Positions 34,616-40,770 of a stretch of DNA of 40,770 nt are shown here, in pieces. This DNA is from Desulfuromonas sp. TF (GTDB taxonomy: Bacteria; Desulfobacterota; Desulfuromonadia; Desulfuromonadales; ATBO01). The position numbers were made by a program, and so were the translations under genes. The notes beneath the pieces were generated by a model. The model was not told the origin of the DNA. It saw only the letters and a list, made by a program, of their open reading frames with translations, and made no database searches. The DNA is taken from the NCBI RefSeq assembly GCF_000472285.1, contig NZ_KI421424.1, forward strand, positions 124,442-165,211, in the 5' to 3' direction. The first letter of the stretch is position 1; each line of letters starts with the position of its first letter.

Positions 34616-35119
34616 ATGCGCATCGGCCACGGCTATGACGTGCACCGCCTGGTGACAGGACGGAAGCTTGTTCTGGGGGGAGTGGAGATCTCCCATGAAT
34701 TGGGCCTGCTGGGGCACTCGGACGCCGACGTGCTCCTTCACGCCATCTGCGACGCCGTCCTCGGTGCGCTTGCCGAGGGGGACATCGGCCGGCATTTTCC
34801 CGATACCGATCCCGCTTACCGTGGGATATCCAGCCTTAAACTGCTGCGAGAGGTGATGGCTCTGGCGGAGGGGAAGGGATTCGGAATCGGTAATCTCGAT
34901 GCCACGATCATCGCCCAGCAACCCAGGATGGCTCCGCATATCCGGTCGATGGTGGAGAATGTCGCCGAAGCCTGCCGCTGCGACATTGAGAGGGTGAACA
35001 TCAAGGCCACAACTACGGAAGAGCTGGGCTTCGAGGGGCGCGGCGAGGGGATTTCCTCCCATGCCGTGGTGCTGCTGCGCCCAATCCGGGTCGACGCAGA
35101 ACTGGAAGTCAGGGCTTAA
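34616..35119 (+). CDS. ispF: 2-C-methyl-D-erythritol 2,4-cyclodiphosphate synthase
   Basis: The 167-residue trimeric enzyme forms the cyclic diphosphate in the MEP pathway. Metal ligands are visible in [11 protein letters not shown] (D8 and H10) and the later [13 protein letters not shown]. The closing segment [27 protein letters not shown] is typical. It is co-transcribed with ispD. The next step, IspE, is not in the window. Confidence 0.96.
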   Translation: MRIGHGYDVHRLVTGRKLVLGGVEISHELGLLGHSDADVLLHAICDAVLGALAEGDIGRHFPDTDPAYRGISSLKLLREVMALAEGKGFGIGNLDATIIAQQPRMAPHIRSMVENVAEACRCDIERVNIKATTTEELGFEGRGEGISSHAVVLLRPIRVDAELEVRA

Positions 35120-35130
35120 TTAATAAATCA

Positions 35131-35198
35131 ACCACAGAGACACCGAGACACAGAGTTAAGATTCTAAATCTTTTAGATTTTTTCTGTGGCTCTGTGGT
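35131..35198. repeat. Intergenic inverted repeat with 8-bp internal period (CACAGAGN family)
   Basis: The left arm has CACAGAG at 35133, CACCGAG at 35141 and CACAGAG at 35149, spaced 8 bp. The right arm has TCTGTGG at 35183 and 35191. The outer nine bases ACCACAGAG and CTCTGTGGT are perfect complements, and an inner CTAAA/TTTAG pair at 35164-35176 closes a smaller hairpin. It is the same kind of element as at 9531-9617. It lies between ispF and glnS and may terminate ispF. Confidence 0.7.
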
Positions 35199-35245
35199 GA
35201 ATGGATAATCTTTAAATAACCGATAAAACCGACAAGGAAAACTCC

Positions 35246-36928
35246 ATGTCCACCACTGATTCGATGTCATCCTCCAATTTCATCCGCAACATCATTGCCG
35301 CCGACCTCAGTGCCGGGAAGAACGACGGCCGCATCATGACCCGCTTCCCTCCGGAGCCGAACGGCTTTCTCCATATCGGCCATGCAAAAAGCATTTGTCT
35401 TAATTTCGGCCTCGCTGCCGAGTACGGGGGCGTCTGCAACCTGCGCTTCGACGACACCAATCCGGTCAAGGAGGAGGACAAGTATGTCGAGGCCATCCAG
35501 GAGGATGTGCGCTGGCTCGGCTTTGACTGGGAGGACCGGATTTTTTACGCCTCCGACTATTTCGAGCGGCTGTACGATTTCGCCGTTCGCCTGATCAGGG
35601 ATGGGAAGGCCTACGTCGACGAACTCACCGCCGAGGAAATCCGCGCATATCGCGGCACGCTGACGGAGCCTGGGAAGAACAGCCCCTACCGCGGCAGGCC
35701 CGTGGAGGAGAATCTGGAGCTTCTGGAGCGGATGCGAACCGGAGAGTTCCCGGACGGCAGCCGGGTTCTGCGGGCCAAAATCGATATGGCGTCTCCGAAC
35801 ATGAACCTGCGCGATCCTGTCATGTACCGCATTCTCCACGCGGAGCATCATCGCACCGGCCGCAAATGGTGCATCTATCCGATGTACGATTTCGCCCACG
35901 GCCAGTCCGACTCCATTGAGGGGGTCACCCACTCCATCTGCACCCTGGAGTTCGAAGATCATCGACCTCTCTACGACTGGTTCATCGACCAGCTCGGCAT
36001 CCATCATCCCCAGCAGATCGAATTCGCCCGCCTCAATCTCAGCTATACGGTGATGAGCAAGCGCAGGCTGCTCGAACTGGTTACGGAGGGACGAGTCGAA
36101 GGCTGGGACGATCCGAGGATGCCGACCATCGCCGGGATGCGCCGTCGCGGCTACACTCCCGCGGCCATCCGCAATTTCTGCGAGCGCATCGGCGTCGGCA
36201 GAAGCGACAGCTGGATCGATATGGGGGTGCTCGAGGACTGCGTACGCGAGGACCTCAACGAATCGGCCCCGAGGGCCATGGCGGTGCTGCGCCCGCTGAA
36301 GGTGGTGATCGAGAACTATCCCGAGGGGGAGGTCGAGGTCTTCGAGGTGCCCAATCACCCGCAGAATCCCGAAATGGGGACGCGCAAGGTTCCCTTCTGC
36401 CGCGAGATCTTTATCGAAGCCGACGATTTCATGGAGGAGCCGCCGAAGAAATTTTTCCGTCTGGCGCCCGGCCGGGAGGTGCGCCTGCGCAGCGCCTACT
36501 TCATCCGGTGCGAAGAGGTGATCAGGGACGAACAGGGGGAGATCGTTGAGCTGCGCTGCACGTACGATCCTGCGACCCGGGGCGGCGGCGCCCCGGACGG
36601 GCGGAAGGTCAAGGGGACGATCCACTGGGTTTCATCCAGGCATGCCCTGGAAGCCGAGGTGCGCCTCTATGACCGTCTTTTCGTCCGGGCCAACCCCACC
36701 GGCGATAAAGAGACCGATTACCGGGACCATATCAATCCCGAGTCCCTGAAGCGATTAACGTCCTGCCGGCTGGAGCCGGGGCTGGCGCAGACGGCGCCGG
36801 GAACCCGCTATCAGTTTGAGCGGCTGGGCTACTTCTGTGTCGATACCGTCGACTCGGCGCCCGGAGCGCCGGTATTCAACCGCACCGCCACTCTGCGAGA
36901 TTCCTGGAGCGAAAACGGGAAGGGATAA
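35246..36928 (+). CDS. glnS: Glutaminyl-tRNA synthetase
   Basis: This 560-residue class I synthetase charges tRNA-Gln with glutamine. The HIGH motif lies in [17 protein letters not shown] (residues about 33-49) and the KMSKS-like motif is VMSKRRL near 270. The anticodon-binding beta barrels occupy the C-terminal part ([48 protein letters not shown]). Its length is close to that of the E. coli enzyme. Having GlnS suggests that Gln-tRNA is made directly, not only by amidation of Glu-tRNA. Confidence 0.96.
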   Translation: MSTTDSMSSSNFIRNIIAADLSAGKNDGRIMTRFPPEPNGFLHIGHAKSICLNFGLAAEYGGVCNLRFDDTNPVKEEDKYVEAIQEDVRWLGFDWEDRIFYASDYFERLYDFAVRLIRDGKAYVDELTAEEIRAYRGTLTEPGKNSPYRGRPVEENLELLERMRTGEFPDGSRVLRAKIDMASPNMNLRDPVMYRILHAEHHRTGRKWCIYPMYDFAHGQSDSIEGVTHSICTLEFEDHRPLYDWFIDQLGIHHPQQIEFARLNLSYTVMSKRRLLELVTEGRVEGWDDPRMPTIAGMRRRGYTPAAIRNFCERIGVGRSDSWIDMGVLEDCVREDLNESAPRAMAVLRPLKVVIENYPEGEVEVFEVPNHPQNPEMGTRKVPFCREIFIEADDFMEEPPKKFFRLAPGREVRLRSAYFIRCEEVIRDEQGEIVELRCTYDPATRGGGAPDGRKVKGTIHWVSSRHALEAEVRLYDRLFVRANPTGDKETDYRDHINPESLKRLTSCRLEPGLAQTAPGTRYQFERLGYFCVDTVDSAPGAPVFNRTATLRDSWSENGKG

Positions 36929-36976
36929 AGCAGCCGCGAGAAGCCGCAGAGTTGATCACAGGATGCTGCAGCAGAA

Positions 36977-38866
36977 ATGAAGGCCGGGATGAAAGAACCA
37001 TTACACGTACTGATCGTCGATGAGGACCGGGAGCTGTGCTGCGCTCTTTCGGATATCATCGCCAGAGGCGGATACCGGGTCGAGTGCCTCTCGGGGAGAG
37101 ACCATCCGTATCAGGCCATCCGTGAAATGGCCCCCGACGTCGTCATCCTGGACATTTCCATGCCTGAGGCAAAAGGGATGGAGACACTGCGCCGTCTCGA
37201 TACCCTTCGCGGGCTCCGGAAAATTCCGGTGATCGTCACATCCCGCCAGGCGGAACTCGAATACGAGCTCCTGGATGCCTTCGACTTCCTGCCCAAGCCG
37301 GTGGAGGAACAGCGGCTTCTTGAAGATCTTTCTCTGCTCGCCTCCGGATCGCGTTCCGGGGCGCCGGCTTCCTCGCCTCTCCTGACTTCCGCTGAACGGT
37401 CCCTCTTCGAAGATTTCCTGGTCGTTCACAGCGGCCTGCATTTCGACCAGCGCAACAGCAAAATCCTGGAGCGAGGGCTGGTCCGCCGCATGCGGGCCGT
37501 GCATATCGATAATTTTCGCGACTACTTCGTTTATCTGGAAAAATATCAGGAGAGCCGACAGGAACTGAAAAAGCTTCTCGGACTTCTGACCGTCGGCGAG
37601 ACCTATTTCTTTCGCTACCTGCCCCATTACGAAGCCCTGATCGCAAGCGTTCTGCCTGAATTCATCGAACGAAACCGTCATGCTCGGAGCCTGCGCATCT
37701 GGTCGGCCGGCTGTTCTTCCGGCGAGGAGCCCTATTCCATCGCCATGGTGCTGCTGGAGCATTTTCCCCAGTTGGCCGACTGGGATGTGCACATCCTTGC
37801 CACCGATATCAACAAGCGAGCCCTTCGGCAGGCGCGCGAAGGGGTTTATCGGCCCCGGGCTCTGCGGGTGACCGAATCCCGCTATCGCGACAAGTATTTC
37901 CGCGACCTCGGCGGTGCTTTCGCGATCGACCGGCGGGTCAAGGAGATGGTTGATTTCTCTTTTCTCAACCTCCAGACCGGAGTTTTCCCCTCCGAAGTCA
38001 ACGACACGGCCGCGGTGGACATCCTGCTGTGCCGCAATGTCATGATCTATTTTCGCCTTCCCACGATAAAGCACATCGTGGAGAAGTTTTCCCAGTGTCT
38101 TCGTCCGGGGGGATATCTTTTCCTCGGACACGCCGAGACGCTGGCCTATATTTCCGACCGTTTTCAGCGGGTGCAGAATGCGGGGGGATTTTACTATCGG
38201 CTAAAGACAGGTGAGGCATCGCAAAAGCTTTCACCGCCCGGGATGAGCATGCCCGCCATCGCCCCTGTTTTATCGAAGGGCGCGCCTGAAGCTCCTCCGG
38301 CTCCGCTGCCTCTCTCTGAGCCCCGGCCAATACCTCCGGAACCCGCTCCTGCCAAGCCGGACCTTCAGTCCATTTATCAAAAAGCCGTGCAGGCTTTCAA
38401 TCGCGATGATTTCAAAACGGCCTCCCGGAATTACGACGAAATACTCCGGCACGATCCGCTTCACGTCGACGCCATGGTGGGGAAAGGCTTCATTCTGGCC
38501 AACCAGGGCTTGTACGATGAAGCGGTGGAATTTTTCGACCGGGCGGTGGCGGTGGATGACCTGCGTCCGGAGGCGTACTATCTGCGGGGACTGATTTTTG
38601 AAATGGCGGAGGATTACAGCGGAGCGGTATCGGAATACCGAAAGGCGCTTTTGCTGGACATGGAATTTGTCATGCCTCATTATAGCCTGAGCAAAATTTT
38701 CTGGCGTCAGGGGCGGATTCGGGATGCCCGTCGCGAATTGAACAATACCCGGCTCCTGCTGGAACAGACGGCCGACGAAGAGATCATTCCCTTTTCGTCG
38801 GGACTCACCCGAGCTGTTTTTCTGGAGGTCTGTCTTGAGGATGCGGCCAGGCTCGAAAGTATATAG
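36977..38866 (+). CDS. cheR: REC-CheR-TPR chemotaxis methyltransferase
   Basis: The 629-residue protein has three parts. Residues about 9-125 are a response-regulator receiver domain with D15, D17 and phosphoacceptor D59 (VVILDISMPEAKG) and the K of FLPKPVEE. Residues about 140-405 are a CheR SAM-dependent glutamate methyltransferase (TVGETYFFRY; IWSAGCSSGEEPYSIAMVLLE; ATDINKRAL; DILLCRNVMIYF). After a proline-rich linker, residues about 455-600 are TPR repeats. It would methylate chemoreceptors under control of phosphorylation. ATG 36989 is an alternative start. No CheA or CheB lies in the window. Confidence 0.92.
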   Translation: MKAGMKEPLHVLIVDEDRELCCALSDIIARGGYRVECLSGRDHPYQAIREMAPDVVILDISMPEAKGMETLRRLDTLRGLRKIPVIVTSRQAELEYELLDAFDFLPKPVEEQRLLEDLSLLASGSRSGAPASSPLLTSAERSLFEDFLVVHSGLHFDQRNSKILERGLVRRMRAVHIDNFRDYFVYLEKYQESRQELKKLLGLLTVGETYFFRYLPHYEALIASVLPEFIERNRHARSLRIWSAGCSSGEEPYSIAMVLLEHFPQLADWDVHILATDINKRALRQAREGVYRPRALRVTESRYRDKYFRDLGGAFAIDRRVKEMVDFSFLNLQTGVFPSEVNDTAAVDILLCRNVMIYFRLPTIKHIVEKFSQCLRPGGYLFLGHAETLAYISDRFQRVQNAGGFYYRLKTGEASQKLSPPGMSMPAIAPVLSKGAPEAPPAPLPLSEPRPIPPEPAPAKPDLQSIYQKAVQAFNRDDFKTASRNYDEILRHDPLHVDAMVGKGFILANQGLYDEAVEFFDRAVAVDDLRPEAYYLRGLIFEMAEDYSGAVSEYRKALLLDMEFVMPHYSLSKIFWRQGRIRDARRELNNTRLLLEQTADEEIIPFSSGLTRAVFLEVCLEDAARLESI

Positions 38867-38915
38867 AGAGGCCACCCTTAAGCGGCCGGACAGATAATGA
38901 AGAAAGAGTCGGACG

Positions 38916-39467
38916 ATGAAAGACCATACCTACCAGATCCAGGACGTTCTCAGGGAAATGCGGGAGGAATACTGGAGGGGAATCGAGGAGGCCGAAGAGG
39001 CCACGGCGTCTGAAACCCGCGATTTCGTGGTGATCCGCCTGGCCGGCGAACGCTATGGCCTTTCCGCCTCGGCAGCCCGCGAAGTTCTGCGGATGCCCCG
39101 CCTCATCCGCGTGCCGAGGATGGCCGACCATATCCGGGGGGTCATCAACCTGCGCGGAGAGATCGTTGCGGTCACCGACCTGCGTCCGATGCTGGGGTTG
39201 CCCGGAGAGGACCTCCCTGCCGGTGGGAGGCTGGTGGTGGTGGAGGCTGCCGGGCTGGTCACCGCCCTTCTGGCGGAACGGGTGGAAGGAATCCAAAGCA
39301 TCGCCGTCGATTCGATCGAACCGTGCACGGAAGGGCTGGCCGGATTTCCCCGGGAGGCGGTTACGGGACAGATGGTGGGGGAGGAAGGTCTGCTGGTCCT
39401 GCTCGATCTGGAGCATATCTTGTCGCGGTCGGAATTCGTGATCGATCAGAAGAGAGGTAGCGAGTGA
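38916..39467 (+). CDS. cheW: Chemotaxis coupling protein CheW
   Basis: The 183-residue scaffold links chemoreceptors to the histidine kinase CheA. A CheW domain spans residues about 42-175 (FVVIRLAGERYGLSASAAREVLRMP; HIRGVINLRGEIVAVTDLRPML). It has about 40 extra N-terminal residues, acidic and probably helical. It lies 49 bases after cheR and belongs to the same operon. Confidence 0.93.
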   Translation: MKDHTYQIQDVLREMREEYWRGIEEAEEATASETRDFVVIRLAGERYGLSASAAREVLRMPRLIRVPRMADHIRGVINLRGEIVAVTDLRPMLGLPGEDLPAGGRLVVVEAAGLVTALLAERVEGIQSIAVDSIEPCTEGLAGFPREAVTGQMVGEEGLLVLLDLEHILSRSEFVIDQKRGSE

Positions 39468-39508
39468 CGAATGGCGTTCAAGACGCCCTTGTCACTCGCC
39501 ATCCGTCT
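39460..39508. repeat. Nested hairpin repeat between cheW and the chemoreceptor gene
   Basis: GCGAGTGAC (39460-39468) pairs perfectly with GTCACTCGC (39491-39499), and inside it GGCGT (39473-39477) pairs with ACGCC (39483-39487). GACGAATGGCG (39466-39476) and CGCCATCCGTC (39498-39508) can form an alternative stem with one mismatch. The cheW stop codon lies inside the left arm. The element could end the cheW message or set a lower level for the receptor gene. Confidence 0.65.
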
Positions 39509-39545
39509 CGGTTTTTCAGCAGGCACTACTGAGTAAGGGGTTGTC

Positions 39546-40770
39546 ATGTTCGGGTGGGTTACAGATCGGATATCCAAGAAAATTGTCGTCTCCCTGGTCA
39601 TCGTCCTGGCGGTGATCATGGGGGTGTTTACCATTCTGCTGGTGAAAAAACGCGGAGAGGTTCTGCGGGAGCAGCTCCTGACCAAGGCCCGGGTGATGGC
39701 TCTGGTGGGGGCGAGAACCATGGAACAGATCCTCGAGGATGCCATCGCCAGCGGGCGGTTTACCAAGGAGCAGATCTTCGATACCGATTACCGGAAGATC
39801 ACTGAGGGTCCGCTTGCCGGGGCGACCATCCCCAAATACCACACTGCCTACGATACCTTTCTGGATCAGACCATCCAGAAAATAGAAGATACCATGGTCG
39901 AGGAGGACAGCATGGTCGTATTCGCCGCTCTGCTGGACCGAAACGGCTATGCGCCGACCCACAACAGCAAATTTTCCATGCCGCTCACCGGGAATCCGGA
40001 AATCGATCAGGCGCAGAACCGGACCAAACGCATCTTCAATGATCCGGTGGGGCTGGCTGCTGCCCGGTATACAGGCGAGGACGGGAACAAGATCCTGCGC
40101 CAGGTCTATCAGAAGGATACCGGAGAGACGGTCTGGGACATTTCGGCCCCGGTATTCGTGCGCGGGGATCACTGGGGCGCTTTCCGCGTCGGCATTTCCA
40201 TGAAGGAGATCGACGGTGAGATCGCGAAGCTGCGCAACACTGTCGGCCTCTCCATGCTGGCAGTACTGTTGGTCGCCTCCATCACCATCTATTTTGTCGT
40301 GGCGCGGATCACGACCCCGTTGAAGAGATTGACGGAGGTGGCGGACCGTATCGCCGGGGGGCAGCTCGACGAAACTATCGAAATCGACTCCAACGACGAG
40401 ATCGGCCGGCTGGCCAGCGCCTTCAACAAGATGACCCAGGTCATCGTCAAGAACCTCAAAAGTGAAATAGAAAGAAGCGATCGCCTTATACAGAGCGTCA
40501 AGGAGGCCATACAGCAGCTTTCCTCCAGCGCCAACGAGATCATGGCCATCTCCGCCCAGCAATCCTCAGGCGCCACCCAGCAGGCCTCGGCGGTGCAGGA
40601 GGCGACCACCACCAGCGAGGAGATCGCGGTGACGGCCAAGCAGGTGGCCGAAAACGCCATGCGGGTGGAAGCCCAGGCCGCCCAGGCCAGCGCCGCCTGC
40701 AACAACGGAGTCCAGGTGGTGGACAACGCCATCGCCGGAATGGGGAAGCTCAAGAACCAGGTCCAGAGCG
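39546..40770 (+). CDS. Methyl-accepting chemotaxis protein, N-terminal part (cut by the window end)
   Basis: The open frame runs from ATG 39546 to the right edge without a stop, giving 408 residues. Residues about 13-33 are a membrane helix. A periplasmic sensor domain of about 200 residues follows (Cache-like by layout, seen as ENxYAPTHN-type DRNGYAPTHNSKFS and APVFVRGDHWGAFRVGI). A second helix lies near 237-257, then HAMP (ITTPLKRLTEVADRIAGGQLDETIEI) and the start of the coiled-coil signalling domain (QQSSGATQQASAVQEATTTSEEIA). It would pair with the CheW and CheR encoded upstream. The ligand is unknown. Confidence 0.93.
   Translation, partial: MFGWVTDRISKKIVVSLVIVLAVIMGVFTILLVKKRGEVLREQLLTKARVMALVGARTMEQILEDAIASGRFTKEQIFDTDYRKITEGPLAGATIPKYHTAYDTFLDQTIQKIEDTMVEEDSMVVFAALLDRNGYAPTHNSKFSMPLTGNPEIDQAQNRTKRIFNDPVGLAAARYTGEDGNKILRQVYQKDTGETVWDISAPVFVRGDHWGAFRVGISMKEIDGEIAKLRNTVGLSMLAVLLVASITIYFVVARITTPLKRLTEVADRIAGGQLDETIEIDSNDEIGRLASAFNKMTQVIVKNLKSEIERSDRLIQSVKEAIQQLSSSANEIMAISAQQSSGATQQASAVQEATTTSEEIAVTAKQVAENAMRVEAQAAQASAACNNGVQVVDNAIAGMGKLKNQVQS

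Noticed and set aside
1-40770. CRISPR array, tRNA, rRNA, insertion sequence or prophage
   Set aside because: No regularly spaced repeat-spacer units, cloverleaf, rRNA stretch, transposase or integrase was recognised on either strand.

Overview
The window reads as an ordinary chromosomal segment of a GC-rich, Gram-negative anaerobe. The best fit is the Desulfuromonadales/Geobacter-like branch of the former Deltaproteobacteria. That placement is an inference from gene content: corrinoid-dependent C1 enzymes, an Mbh-ordered Mrp antiporter module, carD-ispD-ispF, a CIRCE-controlled hrcA-grpE-dnaK-dnaJ block, chemotaxis genes with a REC-CheR-TPR protein, and families of short intergenic hairpin repeats. 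I saw no rRNA, tRNA, CRISPR array, insertion sequence, phage gene or integrase.

Region 1 (about 50-10,350) is the most distinctive part. A plus-strand operon encodes a fused MetV-like/MetF methylenetetrahydrofolate reductase, a corrinoid protein, a URO-D-fold methyltransferase, a stand-alone B12-dependent methionine synthase activation-like domain, a RACo-type corrinoid reductive activator, a methyltetrahydrofolate:corrinoid methyltransferase and an amidohydrolase. It is followed by a periplasmic ligand-binding protein and by a convergent GntR/FCD regulator gene. Together these look like a complete route that takes a methyl group from an unidentified substrate to the corrinoid protein, then to tetrahydrofolate, then oxidises it. 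A near-identical motif (TAACAGCG followed by a CTTAT/ATAAG-type palindrome) lies in the operon promoter region and just downstream of the gntR -10 box, which suggests that this regulator controls both.

Region 2 (10,458-15,280) is housekeeping: a ComM/YifB-type AAA ATPase, thioredoxin reductase, a CDF metal exporter, a small DUF4124-like protein and a nitrilase-family amidase.

Region 3 (15,600-23,332) is a twelve-gene membrane operon. Its first eight genes follow the order MrpE-F-G, MbhD, MbhE, MrpB-C-D, that is, the antiporter half of a membrane-bound hydrogenase. Instead of hydrogenase genes it continues with a second MrpD/NuoM-like subunit, two small membrane proteins and a third, divergent MrpD-like subunit that lacks the usual TM7 lysine. 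A universal stress protein and hemW follow.

Region 4 (25,004-30,013) is the heat-shock block hrcA-grpE-dnaK-dnaJ behind a clear sigma70 promoter and a perfect CIRCE element. Region 5 (30,044-36,928) has a TPR/ligand-binding envelope protein, a ketopantoate reductase-like gene, carD, ispD, ispF and glnS. Region 6 (36,977 to the right edge) starts a chemotaxis operon: REC-CheR-TPR, CheW and a methyl-accepting chemotaxis protein cut by the window end.
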